A stretch of 64,000 nt of DNA, taken from the NCBI GenBank assembly GCA_001051155.2, contig JYIP02000010.1:558001-622000 (forward strand), in the 5' to 3' direction. Position 1 is the stretch's first letter. Each line of letters starts with the position of its first letter. Source of the stretch: Chrysoporthe austroafricana. Its lineage: Eukaryota; Ascomycota; Sordariomycetes; Diaporthales; Cryphonectriaceae. Positions 34,986 to 46,376 of the stretch are shown here, piece by piece. The position numbers were made by a program, and so were the translations under genes. Below the pieces are notes generated by a model, which saw only the letters and a program-made list of their open reading frames with translations, did not search any database and was not told the origin of the DNA.

Positions 34986-36232
34986 CGCGAGCAGTTACAC
35001 GCTGGCCATCTCTACGACAAGGAGGAGGGGGGGTGTGAGGGAGGTGCTAGGAAGCGGCTGAGCAGGACGTCCTGGGGCCCATTACATCACCGGTGTTATC
35101 ATCGCACAAGGCTGGATCCGGATAAGGTTACTAGCAGTACCAAATCAGAGGGGACGCCCAGCCGCGGCCAAACAGGACTCTGGAGGTCTTGGCGAGAAAA
35201 AGAGGGCAGAAAGCCAGCGAGAGACCAAGCACAGCATGCTTTGACGCCGCCGCCGTCGCCGAGCTGACCCTGTTGTGGAGGCGCGGCCGTCTGGCTGCTA
35301 TAGTGCGTCGTACGTAGTAGACCCTGTATCCCAGCACCTACGTCATCGGCCCTCCCTCCAGCCCGCAACCGTTTTGTGGGGGAGGAGGCCCCCCGTTCAG
35401 GTCCCCTCCAGATCTAATCTACAGGCGCAGGGGGTGTACAGATAGTTCTGCTGTAAATAGCTGGTCGAAGTCAGGGCCTCCGAGTTGATGAAGTCCCTTG
35501 GTGTTTGTTTCCATCATTCCAGAAGCCGAGGCTCATCTAGTATTTGGTATGTGGTCGCTCGTGTCACTGTAGGTCACTAGAGGGCATCAACGTTCGAAGA
35601 CAACCTCGTTCAACACCATGCCCAGCCAGACAGGAATTGGGATCGCGAGCTTGGTCCTTATCCGCCTCGTCCTGGTCCCCTCTTGCGCAGGTGAGACGGT
35701 CGTAGCACAGATGGAATTCCCTTCCTCCGTGCCCTGCCGCCTACATGCAAATCGCGGTCCAGTGCGTAGACTGAGACCTCATCGGTGAAAGTATCGTGAC
35801 GTGGTATATTGAGGGATATATATGTATATACAAGCCTTCCTCCTGTTTGTATATGTACATAATGAGGAACATGCGCTATCCACCGATTATACCTCAAGCA
35901 GGAGAGTCGCCCGCCTGTCACACCTGCAAGCCTACACGTCCACGCTATGCTATATGTCGCTCTTGATCGCCCCAATACAGACAGACCTCCATGCACTCAA
36001 ACCTCTTTGAGGTCGAAGTCCGGGGGGGGTGGGCGAGGGAGCGCCTTGAGACAATGCGGATCCGAGAAATGCGATCAGAATCAGAGGGCTAGAGGCATCG
36101 AGTGGCACCGGCCTACTTCGCGTCGTGAGACGTGGATTCGGGTCAGCAGGGCTTGTCTCAGACAAGCCGAGTGCAGAGAACAGAGCTAGTATTCCCAGAC
36201 CAGCCACTCGCACCACTGACACCTGATGCACA
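34986..36232. other. Intergenic, no supported gene
   Basis: No convincing gene. A 56-codon frame from ATG 35618 begins with a signal-peptide-like stretch and contains a good splice donor (AGGTGAGA) near 35690, but no partner exon could be found. Confidence 0.45.
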
Positions 36233-37699
36233 TTATTCGATCAGCTTGGGGCGGGGGTACGCGTCCACAGGCAGCTTGGACCATCTGCTGCTGTATACCC
36301 TTCCCTCCTTGATCACCGCCAGGAGGTGGCTGTCAGGCCTCTCAAGGATGGTGATATCCTCCAGCGGGTTGGCGTTCAGCACCAGCAGGTCCGCCACGAA
36401 GCCCTCGCCGATCTCGCCCAGCCTGTGCTCCTGGCCCAGCATCCGGGCCGGGTTGACGGTCGCGTGCCTCAGCACCTCCGCGTCCGGCAGGACCTGCGCC
36501 CGCAGGCCGAACTCCCCGAGCTGCTCCGCGCCCAGGAAGCTCAGGAGGTCGCTGCCCAGGCACATGGCCACGCCGGCCTCGTGCGCCACCCGCAGGCTCC
36601 GGAGCCCCGCCGCCAGCACCGCCTCGTTCTTCTCGCGGGCCCCTGCCGGCAGGAACGCCGCGTACCGCGGGTCCGCCATCGCGCGGTACGCCACCAGCGT
36701 CGGCGTCAGGTAGACCCCGCGGTCTGCCAGGAGCGCCGCCGTCGCCTCGTCGAGCATGTTCCCGTGCTCGATGCCCCGGACCCCGCCCTCGACGGCGCGC
36801 CGCACCGCCGCTGGCGTGTACGCGTGCGCCGTCGCGAACGTCCCGCACGCCGACGCCGCCTCCGCCGCCGCCCGGATCTCCTCCGCCGTGAACTGCACGC
36901 CGTCCAGCCGGTCCGTCGGCGACGCGACGCCCCCGCCGGCCATGATCTTGAGGAAGTCGGCGCCCTGGCGCAGCTGCTCGCGTGCCGCCCGCAGCACCGA
37001 CGGCACGCCGTCGACCACCACGCTCAGCCCACCCGCGTCGCCGGTGCCGCCACAGCAGCAGCTCCCACCGCCGGCGGTGGGCGTGGTATCGTGGGCACCC
37101 CTGCGGTCGCCGTGGCCACCCGTCTGGCTGAGGCCGCGGCCGGCGATGAACAGGCGCGGGCCCGGGAGCACGCCGTCGGCGATGGCCTCCTTGAGCGCGA
37201 GCGAGGCGCCCCCGCAGTCGCGGGCGGTGGTGAAGCCACGCTCCAGCATGGCGCGGGCCTGGAAGGGCTGCCGAAGGAGGGACACGGTGCCGGGGACGGC
37301 CATAGCGGCGCGCAGGTCCGGCTCGCCGGGGACAGAGGCCAGGTGCACGTGGGCGTCGATGAGGCCCGGGCAGAGGAACTTGCCGGTACAGTTGATAACG
37401 CGGGCGTGTGCCTCCTCGTCTCTGCTGTCGCCCGCCCCGAGGATGTGTACGGCCCGGGGCACGGAGGATGCTGGCCCCTGGATCGAGGTGATCTTGCTCC
37501 CTGCGATGCGCACCCTCTGGTGGCGGAGGGTAACGCCCTGCACGGCATCGATGATGCTGATATCTTCGAATATATAGGGTTGCTGGGCAGGGGGAGTCCA
37601 TGGTTTAATGATCGCCTCCGGGATGGTGCTGGGGTTGGGTTGAAGGGTTACGGTTGTACGGTTAGAGGGAATGGCCCCCTGCTCGGGAGAGGCCCTCAT
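36233..37699 (-). CDS. Metal-dependent amidohydrolase (imidazolonepropionase / ochratoxinase-like group)
   Basis: A single exon of 488 residues from the ATG at 37699. The frame stays open to 37852 but without an earlier ATG, so a spliced 5' exon cannot be excluded. The amidohydrolase metal ligands are all visible: the His-x-His strand CPGLIDAHVHL, the Lys to be carboxylated in ADFLKIMAGGGV, the His in TAHAYTP, the His in IEHGNML and the Asp in CLGSDLLSF. This order and the SPTDRLDGVQFT stretch place it with fungal Xaa-Pro-dipeptidase/ochratoxinase-like members, which cleave amide bonds of small molecules or peptides. The fungal role is usually unknown. The gene is very GC-rich, which leaves a 465-codon shadow frame on the opposite strand. 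A Gly/Cys-rich insertion (TAGGGSCCCGGTG) is unusual. Confidence 0.9.
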   Translation of the reverse strand: MRASPEQGAIPSNRTTVTLQPNPSTIPEAIIKPWTPPAQQPYIFEDISIIDAVQGVTLRHQRVRIAGSKITSIQGPASSVPRAVHILGAGDSRDEEAHARVINCTGKFLCPGLIDAHVHLASVPGEPDLRAAMAVPGTVSLLRQPFQARAMLERGFTTARDCGGASLALKEAIADGVLPGPRLFIAGRGLSQTGGHGDRRGAHDTTPTAGGGSCCCGGTGDAGGLSVVVDGVPSVLRAAREQLRQGADFLKIMAGGGVASPTDRLDGVQFTAEEIRAAAEAASACGTFATAHAYTPAAVRRAVEGGVRGIEHGNMLDEATAALLADRGVYLTPTLVAYRAMADPRYAAFLPAGAREKNEAVLAAGLRSLRVAHEAGVAMCLGSDLLSFLGAEQLGEFGLRAQVLPDAEVLRHATVNPARMLGQEHRLGEIGEGFVADLLVLNANPLEDITILERPDSHLLAVIKEGRVYSSRWSKLPVDAYPRPKLIE

Positions 37700-39838
37700 C
37701 CTGATGCTGACGTTGAATCGTGATGACACTGGCCGCAGGATGATCGAGAAGCCATCCAGGTGCGCGCTGGTGTGGAAAGGCAGCGCAAGGGTTGTTCTGG
37801 GTTCGTCTTCGCGGTGCCCGCCTTCACCTATTTGCTGTATCTCGAACCCCACTTCCGGCTAAATGATCGTACATGAGCAGCCCACAGTCTCCGACTGATT
37901 CATCCTATCAGTTGAAGCTGTAGGGTTGATGCTGAAGTTGCCGCAATCTGTACAGGAGTCGACTCTTTACACATTATTCAAGTTCCAACTAAGAAGAATG
38001 AAGGCTTCCGTATGTGTTTCCTTGGGTTTTGCATGGGGGGAGAGGGGACTATAAGTGTTACCTTGCACAGCATGTAAAGGAGTAATCGCTGAATAGAAAA
38101 TTCCCGAAGGCCTATATGTGTTCTGAGCTTGAGATAGTCCATTCTGATGAAGCTTCACAGTTGATTGACTAAACCAAAACGCCTATCGCTTTCGGAATGC
38201 TCACCCAGACGCCACCCTAGCTGCCACTGTATGACGAGCCACGGCCAGGTGATTATGGCCTTCCAGATGAGCTGTGAATACATCGTAACCATCGGCGTAT
38301 GCCTCTGGGGCTGTCTGATCGGTCTGGATTTGGTGGTGGCTAATCACCAAGCCGGCGCCTTTCGTATTAGGCATGCTGCCGAGCCTCCAGGCCAACATGG
38401 AGTCATCACATTATATCGGCAACATCAAGACGTCGATTCCATCGCGACCGTCTTGTCCTGCCCAAGGTTGAGAGGGGAGAGAAGGAAAGAGAATGAGAAA
38501 AAAAGAAAAAGAAAGGGAAGAGAGAGGGGGGTTAGGAAAAAGTATTTCTCGTATGATCTGATCCATCAACTCAAGTGTTGCCGGCTCAGTGTATGCGTGG
38601 AAGACAAGCAGAGAATGCTTGCATGCCGACCAGCCGATGTTGACCGGTAGGATCTTTGACGCACTGGCCTGTGGACTTTTAAGCTTCATCCCGTCGCCAA
38701 GCACTGTAACCCTCTCAGATGCTCAGTACAAACCCCGTGAAGCGCGTGACTAGAGTGCTCGTCTATGGGCCACTAGCAACAGCGCCTCATCTAGCTGCCT
38801 TGTCGCCTCACCGTCCCGTCCTGTCGAATTTAGGGCAGCAGGTAGAGCGCAACGAGAACTGATGCTGAGCTACCACTGAGAGTCTCCAGGGAGTAACTCT
38901 CGTCGAGCAGCGGAGACAAGTTCTCTGGATGGTCAGAGCGGAAGCTGAAGCATGAGAGTGGGGATGGAAGAAACGCGAGGTACTGTAAGTATTGTTGACG
39001 CTGGGCGTCTCCATCGCAGAGCGGGGTTTACTATGTTCTGTAGGGCACACGGGCTTCTTCAGCGGCCTCGAACTATCGAAACGGGGGTCCCCTGTTCGCC
39101 TGCAGCAGGCCGTGCAGGCCTACGGGGCAAGGAACACAGGGCAGCATGGCAGGTGGGGAGTGTGCTCTCCCCCTGCAGCGCCCTGGCACCCTCTGCTGCA
39201 AGGCCCTGAGAGCCCTGAGTTGGACCCCTGCCAGGGGCCAAGCCTGTCGCTAACCTTGGAGCAACTGCTATCGTAGTTAGGTAAGCGAACGTCAAGCTGT
39301 AGTGCAGGGTGCTATGTGCTCTGGTAGTGCAGCGGCATGTATCACAGGACCTCCCCGGCTGCATTAATTTACAGGCCATGTCAACACCACCCATCAGACG
39401 AACGACGCGAGGACTCGACGATCTCGCCCACGAGGCCCAACACAGACCACGGCCCACGCGCAGCACACATCGACGGGACATCCGCTGCAATCGTACGAAC
39501 GACTACGCGAGACGCTGCTCCAACAACACGGTCACATCGCCCCTGAAAAAGAGACCATAGCGCGCAGAGGAGACGACAAGAGAGGAGACAGGAGAGACAA
39601 CCCTCGAGGACACACGGTCATCTCGTATACCGCCGCGCAGCCGCTCCCTCTTCCCCCTTCCTCGACTCCTGTCGCGTCCACATCGCCCGTCCCTTGAGCT
39701 CCTCGCGAATGCGCATCAGGCGAATCTAGGCCAATCGCACGGGTCGCCCCAGACGAGACGGCGCCACGCGCGCAGGGGGGCGAAGGGACGCATGCATAAG
39801 GCCCGCCCGAGGGAGACACGCAAGGCGCATCACACAAG
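37700..39838. other. Intergenic, no supported gene
   Basis: The upstream regions of the amidohydrolase (minus) and the MTOC gene (plus). About 400 bp before 39839 are CAC/ACG-rich, consistent with a leader. No motif-bearing frame was found. Confidence 0.5.
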
Positions 39839-42800
39839 ATGGACGACGGCGAAGGCAGTGATACCGCTGCCATGGCTGCCTCGAAGCCTCTGCCCCCTTC
39901 GTCCTCGGGCACCACGGTGGCCAGCAACGCCTCCGGGGAGGACCTCGACTACGAGCATGTCGAACACGATCCGTCGCGCCCCTCGACCGCGTTCCGGCTC
40001 CCAGACGACGACGCTCCCAATGAGGAGGACTGGCCCGGCGAGGATGAAGAGGACGATGACCTGGACATCCCCACGCCCACACACGAGATGCGAATAGAGC
40101 CACAGACGGCATTCAGTGCGAATACCATTCCCGACCTGAGACCCCCAACGGGTTCACGACAACAATCGGCCCAAGATAGACCAAAGGGCGATGCTCTTTC
40201 GCCCGGAGAGCCTAGCTATGCGGAAGGTCCCAGCGATCTGCCCGCCCGAGACCCAAACGACTCCTACACCGCACACATGGTCCGGAAACGCCTCCAAGAT
40301 ATGGAATCAAGCTTCACCACGCCCGTCTCCCCCCTCCCTACCATCAACTCGCTCGGTTTCGACGACACCTTCGTTTTCGACTCTCCTTCCAAGCCTCCCA
40401 AGTCAGGCCCTCCGTCCTCGACTAAGTCCGTCGGCCCGACGTCCCACCCGGTCCAGCACGACGAGCCATCCCTGCCTACGATTTCCCCGCTGCGCGAAGA
40501 CCCGAACAAGAGCCCTCTCATGAAACAGGAAGCATCTTCTGGGCAACAACAGCTACATGTTCCGGGGGACACCTCCGCCCTCGAGGGCTTTTCCTCTTCG
40601 CCAACGGGTGCCGCGACTGCGCGCACCGTCTCCAGAGCTATGTCAAGACACAGCAACGTTAAGGACGAACCTGGCCGTGACAGCGAAGCTCGTTCTAGCC
40701 ATGATGACAGCGACCTGGGGCATGATGCACCTGGAGATGACTCCTCAATAATACACGCCGGTACGGCGGCCGCAGCCCCAAGACCCTCCTCGCACAAGAA
40801 TCCGAACAGGAGCATACCCAAGATCAGCGTGGACGCAGGTAGCACGCCTGGTCATGCCCTCAAGGGCGGCCAGCGCCCCAAGTACCTGCGCAGTCGCATG
40901 TCAAGCCAGCGGTCCTCCGACTCCGACTTCGCCGCAGGGGATACCGAAAGTGACGCTACCGTCGGCACTGCGGATCTTCGTGCCGACTACGCACTACAGT
41001 CTGGAGGCGCTATACCGGCGATGAGCATGTCTCGTAATAGCAGCGTGAGCAACATGATCACACGCCAGATCAGCATGGGCAGTATGGTGTCAGACTTCCG
41101 TGAGGACTCGACCGGGCGTATAGGGATGGAGCCGCTGGAACCATTGACCGAGGACGAGGGGGTTCCTTTCGGGGACCAGCTTAAGACGCCCAGGGCCCCG
41201 AAGCAGTCTCTGACTGAGCCAACCGACACCGTCATCGCAAGACACGTTAGGAACGTGCAGGTGCCTGAGTCGCTGGCCAGGGAGTACAGGACAAAGAGCG
41301 GCCTTGTCACGCCCAGGCGGAAGATGTCCGAGGTGAACCTCGGTGCCAGCGCCAGCACCACTCGCACCGGCCGGAACCTCACCCTCAAAGAGCAGAGCAG
41401 CACAATAGAGCGGCTCTCCAAGGAGAACTTTGACTTGAAGCTCAAGGTCATGTTTCTGAGTGACCGCCTCGATAAGCTCTCCGAAGAAGGTATTAAGGAG
41501 ATGATCTCGGAGAACGTAGAGCTCAAGACCAGCCTGGCCGTCCTGCAGCGCGACAACAAGGTCTTGCGCCGTCGTGTGAAGGAGCTGGAGAGAAAGCTTA
41601 AGGATGAGGACGAGCGGCCCGGAACAGCTAAAAGTGGCGCGTCTTCGGCTGGCCAGACGGCAGAGGACTACGAACAGCAAGCCGCCAACGAAGAGGAGCT
41701 GATCTACCTGCGCGAGCGCGTCGACGAGTTCGTTACGGAAATCGAGCGCCTCAAGCAGGAAAGCCTGAACAAAGAGGCAGAGAAGAGGCGCATGGCCGAG
41801 GTCGTCAAAAATTTGCAGACTATTAATGAGAATCGCATTGGAGACTCACTTGGCCAAGACGACGAGACGGAGGTGTGGAGGGAGCTCTACTCGCAGGAGT
41901 CAGGGCGCCGAGAGCAGGCTGAGGAGGACAACCAGAGGCTAGGCGACGAGAACAAGAAATTGCGGGACGAGGTCTTTCGCCTGAAGCAGGAGCTGGCGAA
42001 TGGTACGACCAGCTCGGCAGGCAACTCGGCCGGCAGTCTACAGCATACTACCAATATTTATAATATCACAAGGAAGCCCAGGGCCGAATCGCCGTCGAGA
42101 GCAAAATCAAGGATGTCGGAATCAGAGACTATGACAGGCACTATGAGCGTCAGCGTCACCCTCGTCGAGGAGCTGCGCCGCGAAAGCGAACAGCTGAGGC
42201 ACGAGAACGCCGAACTGAGGCGCGAAGTTGGTGCTCAGACTTCCATGCTGACTTCGAGAAACCGAGAGAAGGAGAGATTGTACCAAGAGATTGAAGATTT
42301 GAAAATGGCACAGCGCCGGAGTGGCACAGCAGGATCGACTCTCGACAGCATTCTCGACCGATCCGCATCTCGTTCCGGCGTTCACGACCGACCAGTATCT
42401 CGTGGCAGCCAGGTCACCCGCACCGCGACGCTCGATGAGGACCCGGAGCGTGAGGAGCTCGAGAACAAGCTGGCCGAACTCCGTGACAAGCTTAGTGCGG
42501 TCAAGATGCAGAACCAGGACCTGCAGCAGGAGCTCAATACCTACGTCGAGGAGTACGAGGCCGAGCTGGAAGCCAGGAAAGAAGTGGAGACCACGGCCCT
42601 GCAGTTGCAAGAAGAGCTCGAAGCCACTCAGAATGATCTCATGGCATTGCAACAGGAGCGAGACGAGCTCCTCCAGGAGAACTCGAGCATGGATCAAGAG
42701 TTCAACAATTTACGGACTGAAGCACAGGACGAGATCGACCACCTCGAGGCTGAAGCTGAGCAACGGGACACGGAGATCGCTCGACTCAACCAGGAGCTTG

Positions 42801-44770
42801 CCGAGCGCAGTGAGAACCAAGAAGCCCTACAGGAAGAGATGCGCCGTTTGAGTGACGACATGATTCGCTTCGAGGATACTCAAGAGACCCAACTCAAGCG
42901 CATCAAGCAGCTTGAGGAAGAGCTGGCGCAGAGCAACGCAGAGCTGGAAGACCTGGAGGAGAAGCTGGTCGCTGCCAACGACAAAGTGTCGCGTCTTAGT
43001 GTCCAGCAGGAATCCAACCAGAGCGAGATCGCTTTCCTGCGTGAGGAACAAGAGGGCGATAAACTCAAGATCGGCGATCTGGTCGGCCAGGTGGCACAGC
43101 TTGAGGTTGTCCTGCGAGAGGAGAAGGACAAGACGAAGGAGCTAGAGACGCAGATTCAGAACGAGAGACAGCAACACGAGATCGTCACCAACCAGGAGAA
43201 GGAGGAAGTCCAGCAGGTGATCAACCAGCTCAACAGGGAGGTGACAGCGGCCAAAGATGAGTCCAGGAAGCTGCGCAAGAATCTCTCTAAGCAAGAGATT
43301 GAGGCGGCTGAATGGAAGGAGCGGCTACTTGAGCTGGAGAACAATCTCAGGGAGGCGCTTGGTGATCTGAACGGCACCAGATCCAGTTTCCTCCGTGACA
43401 TCTCCAAACTTCAGCATGATCTTGACAAGACATGCCGCGAGCTCGACACCACCCGAGCGTCGCTCAACGACAAGGAGCACCTCCTGAAGCAGCGAGACGA
43501 ACTCCTTGAGACCTCCGCCCTCGAGGCCCGGCGGCTTGCTGAGATGTTCGACAAGGAGAAGCAGCTTCACCGCACTACGAAGCATGAGCTTGAAACATAT
43601 CAGAAGACGCAGCTCCATATTCACGGGAACATGTCCAGTGCCGAGTTACGCATCAAGGAGCTCGAGTCTTCCAAGAGCAGAGACAAGCAGAGACTTGCCA
43701 AACTGGAGACCACGCTGAAGGAGCAACTGAACGAGCGAAACAGCCTACTTCTGGTGTTATGGACAAGGCTGTCGAGCCTCTGCGGCTCCGATTGGGCGCA
43801 CGACAACAGCCTCATCAGTGGGCGCGCGCTGCCCTCCTTGGAAGCCGTGGCCACCATGCTACCTGGCTTTAGCAAAAATTTACTGGCTGCGGTGAAGACC
43901 ATCGAGTCAATCGTCGGCAAGTTCCAGGATCGCATGAAGAGTGTCGAGCGCGAACTGTGGAAGGAATATCAACACTTGGATGAGACCTTGGACAAGCGCA
44001 TCAAGAAACTCGATAAGCTCGAGTCGATTGTGCGGAACGGCATCGCCACCGGTACCATTGGTGTTGGTGGCGGCGCGTCACAGGCCCTTGTCGAAGAGCA
44101 GCGCCAGCGGATAATCAAGCTCGAAGATGCGTACCGGCAGCTGAAGGTGGAAAATGCGACCTTGCGGACCGCCAACGAGGTGCGCGCGCGCGCAGCACAG
44201 GAGGCGATACTGGATCCTCGTGGCGAGAGGCACTTCGACGGCGGTAGTCCCAGCCCGGCCATCCCAACCGGACCGCGCGACCGGCCGTCGGGAACGTCGG
44301 AGCGCGAACGCACCAGCAGGCAGACCAGCCGGACGTACGGGCCGTCTTTGGCGACGTCGTCCTCCTCGTCCGTCCGTCGCGAGGCCAGTCGGCCTTCGAC
44401 GGTCTCGCGTTCTCGCACCGAAAACGAAGCCGTCACCCTCTCCAACTCGCATGACTTCCCACATGACTACGACCCCGGTCCAGCGTCCGCAGGCGCCGCG
44501 CCGCTCCTATCACCGGGAGCGCCGTCTGATGCAGACATAAAGTGGATGCACCGGCTAAAAGACCTCGAGGGCAAACTTAAGGCGGAGCGCGAGGGGCGGA
44601 TGCTAGACCGGTCGGAAGCGAGTCGGCGACTTTTGGACCTGGAAGAGGTTGCTAGGGAGGCGCAGATGAGGGAGGCCAAGCGCGAAAAGCACCGCAAGAT
44701 ACAGGCGGCGCTATCGTTAGCCAAGAAGAGCCCCGCCGCATCACGGTCGGCCTCGGCGGCCGACGACTGA
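39839..44770 (+). CDS. apsB: Spindle-pole-body / septal MTOC protein, ApsB / Mto1 / centrosomin family
   Basis: An intronless 1643-residue coding region. The first ~500 residues are acidic, Ser/Pro-rich and probably disordered. At about residues 515-590 lies a centrosomin motif 1 (CM1): LKEQSSTIERLSKENFDLKL, then FLSDRLDKLSEEGIKEM and ENVELKTS. CM1 recruits and activates gamma-tubulin complexes. From about 560 to 1320 the protein is almost continuous coiled coil. A conserved globular stretch follows (SLLLVLWTRLSSLCGSDWAH, then ALPSLEAVATMLPGF), then another coiled coil, a Ser/Arg-rich part and a basic C-terminal helix that may help docking. In Aspergillus, ApsB sits at spindle pole bodies and septal MTOCs and controls nuclear distribution; Schizosaccharomyces Mto1 has the same role. 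The symbol rests on CM1, length and layout. No lesion. Confidence 0.9.
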   Translation: MDDGEGSDTAAMAASKPLPPSSSGTTVASNASGEDLDYEHVEHDPSRPSTAFRLPDDDAPNEEDWPGEDEEDDDLDIPTPTHEMRIEPQTAFSANTIPDLRPPTGSRQQSAQDRPKGDALSPGEPSYAEGPSDLPARDPNDSYTAHMVRKRLQDMESSFTTPVSPLPTINSLGFDDTFVFDSPSKPPKSGPPSSTKSVGPTSHPVQHDEPSLPTISPLREDPNKSPLMKQEASSGQQQLHVPGDTSALEGFSSSPTGAATARTVSRAMSRHSNVKDEPGRDSEARSSHDDSDLGHDAPGDDSSIIHAGTAAAAPRPSSHKNPNRSIPKISVDAGSTPGHALKGGQRPKYLRSRMSSQRSSDSDFAAGDTESDATVGTADLRADYALQSGGAIPAMSMSRNSSVSNMITRQISMGSMVSDFREDSTGRIGMEPLEPLTEDEGVPFGDQLKTPRAPKQSLTEPTDTVIARHVRNVQVPESLAREYRTKSGLVTPRRKMSEVNLGASASTTRTGRNLTLKEQSSTIERLSKENFDLKLKVMFLSDRLDKLSEEGIKEMISENVELKTSLAVLQRDNKVLRRRVKELERKLKDEDERPGTAKSGASSAGQTAEDYEQQAANEEELIYLRERVDEFVTEIERLKQESLNKEAEKRRMAEVVKNLQTINENRIGDSLGQDDETEVWRELYSQESGRREQAEEDNQRLGDENKKLRDEVFRLKQELANGTTSSAGNSAGSLQHTTNIYNITRKPRAESPSRAKSRMSESETMTGTMSVSVTLVEELRRESEQLRHENAELRREVGAQTSMLTSRNREKERLYQEIEDLKMAQRRSGTAGSTLDSILDRSASRSGVHDRPVSRGSQVTRTATLDEDPEREELENKLAELRDKLSAVKMQNQDLQQELNTYVEEYEAELEARKEVETTALQLQEELEATQNDLMALQQERDELLQENSSMDQEFNNLRTEAQDEIDHLEAEAEQRDTEIARLNQELAERSENQEALQEEMRRLSDDMIRFEDTQETQLKRIKQLEEELAQSNAELEDLEEKLVAANDKVSRLSVQQESNQSEIAFLREEQEGDKLKIGDLVGQVAQLEVVLREEKDKTKELETQIQNERQQHEIVTNQEKEEVQQVINQLNREVTAAKDESRKLRKNLSKQEIEAAEWKERLLELENNLREALGDLNGTRSSFLRDISKLQHDLDKTCRELDTTRASLNDKEHLLKQRDELLETSALEARRLAEMFDKEKQLHRTTKHELETYQKTQLHIHGNMSSAELRIKELESSKSRDKQRLAKLETTLKEQLNERNSLLLVLWTRLSSLCGSDWAHDNSLISGRALPSLEAVATMLPGFSKNLLAAVKTIESIVGKFQDRMKSVERELWKEYQHLDETLDKRIKKLDKLESIVRNGIATGTIGVGGGASQALVEEQRQRIIKLEDAYRQLKVENATLRTANEVRARAAQEAILDPRGERHFDGGSPSPAIPTGPRDRPSGTSERERTSRQTSRTYGPSLATSSSSSVRREASRPSTVSRSRTENEAVTLSNSHDFPHDYDPGPASAGAAPLLSPGAPSDADIKWMHRLKDLEGKLKAEREGRMLDRSEASRRLLDLEEVAREAQMREAKREKHRKIQAALSLAKKSPAASRSASAADD

Positions 44771-45356
44771 GGAGGTTCGTTGCCTGCGAAGGGGCCTGTC
44801 GAAGGGTCTGTGCTTGGGATGGGGACGAGGCCGGCATCGTGGAGAAAGAAGCTGGTTTCTTTTGTTTTTGATCGCAGCAGGAAGCATGGGCGTTTCGTGG
44901 GCGGCTGGCGAAGGCAGATGGAGAGAGCGAGTGTATGATACCTTCAGTGGTCTGGTTTGTGGGTCCTTACGCCCCGTCGTCCTGACGGCTGGCTGCCTTT
45001 CACTTCCGCCCCGTCTGTAGACGGTTTTCGGCATCTAGTCTATACTGTACTTGTAGTATGGGGATAAAGCATTATTTAATGGGACTGGGAATTGTCTTGC
45101 GTGCAGGCTCTCAAGGGCGGGCCTGCACTCTACGTCCCATGTCTGGCGAAAGGCACGCACGCTCTCGAGCAAGGAATGATGACATCGTTCCAATTACATC
45201 TTTGTCTACTCTCTTCCGACTACCCGGTTCTGCCAGCTAGCTCGGTCACCTGCACTCGGCGGCGCTTTTCGTCCAGCGGCCGCACGAGCTGGAAACGCCG
45301 GATCGTCGAGGAGAGGTGCATTTTGGCAGGGAAATCCCGCTCGGGAACAACATCAT
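44771..45356. other. Convergent intergenic region
   Basis: The 3' flanks of the MTOC gene (plus) and the Kre9-like gene (minus). A minus-strand frame continues past the Kre9-like stop (to 45220), but no splice arrangement adds it convincingly. Confidence 0.45.
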
Positions 45357-46376
45357 CTACAGGCGCCGCTCGGTCCCATCGCGCCTCCTGACGACACGGG
45401 GGAACGGCCGGGTGTGGCCGTTGTCCGAGTGCCTCTTCCTCGCCTGCCTCTTCTTGGAACAACCCTTGGAGCCCGAGGACACGACGTCCTCCGAGGTGGT
45501 CAGCCCCTCGCCGGCGGCGCCGGACGCGGCGGTGGCGGTAGCGGTAGCGGTGGCCTCCGCGGCAACGGTCACCGTCTCCCAGTGGCTCCCGCCCTTGGCC
45601 GCGCCGGCGGGCGTCGGGGTCGCTACACCGCGGCCTGCGTGGGGGACGCTGGTCAGCGTGACTGGATGGCCGTAGTCCCCGTTCCAACCGATGGTCGAGG
45701 GGCAGGTGCCCGAGAAGGCGGCCGCCGAGGAGGTGGGGGTGGTGGAGGTAGTGAAAAGAGAGGAGGAGCCGGCGCCCAGGACGGCCGGCGCCGTGGTAGC
45801 GGCGTGGGACGCCAGGGACGCCGAGGAGAAGTTGCCAGGACGCACCGTGACGGTCACCGTCGCCGTGGCCGCCGTGGCCGCCGCGCAGACGGACGACGTA
45901 GTTGTCGCGGGGTCGACGCAGCTCGCGCCGCTGATGGAGAACTTGGGCGTCTGCGCGTAGATGACGTAGACGTTCGTGCCGTTGATAGCGTTGCTACGGG
46001 TCCAGGTCAGCGGATCTGCTCTTTTATATATGCCATATGTATATACATGTATGTATACGTATATATATATGTACTTTTTTTGGTTACGGGGGGATACTCA
46101 CAACTGGTAGCCGTACGAGTTGTCGATGTCGCAGGGGATGCGCACAGAGGCATCACCGGTGGTGGTGTCGACGTCGAGGTCCAGCAGCTGGTAGTAGGGG
46201 GGCCAGTTCACGAAGTTGACCAGGTAGACGCTCAGGGTGCTCGGGTCGGTGTCGACGGTGGACCACTCCAGGTCGTAGGTGGTGCCCTTGGTCAGGGTCG
46301 CGTTCTCGGCCGGGTTGAGGAACTGGACGGCGGCGGCCAGCTGGGCGCCGAGGGCGAGGAGGGAGAGTCCGCGCAT
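45357..46376 (-). CDS. Kre9/Knh1-like secreted Ser/Thr-rich wall protein
   Basis: Two exons on the minus strand, 46376-46102 and 46020-45357, with an 81-bp intron that contains an AT/GT microsatellite; 312 residues. A signal peptide (about residues 1-17, LSLLALGAQLAAAVQF) leads into the Ig-like Kre9/Knh1 N-terminal domain: LNPAENATLTKGTTYDLEWS, the VYLVNF strand, IPCDID and YVIYAQTPKFSISGASC. A long Thr/Ser/Ala-rich stalk follows. Members are wall-bound or GPI-anchored and linked to beta-1,6-glucan architecture or adhesion. This one lacks a hydrophobic C-terminal GPI signal; its tail is basic (KRQARKRHSDN, RRRDGTERRL). The acceptor at 46021 was picked because it is the only one that keeps the ADPLTWTRSNAIN exon in frame. 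A further 3' exon carrying an anchor cannot be excluded. Confidence 0.8.
46022..46076. repeat. AT/GT-rich microsatellite in the intron of the Kre9-like gene
   Basis: Alternating TATATG/TATACG sequence followed by a T run, entirely within the intron. Confidence 0.8.

Noticed and set aside
35618..35788. Short frame with a signal-peptide-like start (56 codons)
   Set aside because: No second exon, no homology that I recognise, and good hydrophobic starts occur by chance at this rate.
36326..37723. 465-codon open frame on the plus strand
   Set aside because: Antisense to the amidohydrolase, whose metal ligands and family motifs are in the minus frame; the shadow is due to GC-rich codons and has no motif.
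45220..45356. Extra 3' exon for the Kre9-like gene carrying a GPI signal
   Set aside because: The continuing minus frame is basic, not hydrophobic, and any intron to reach it would be under 25 bp.
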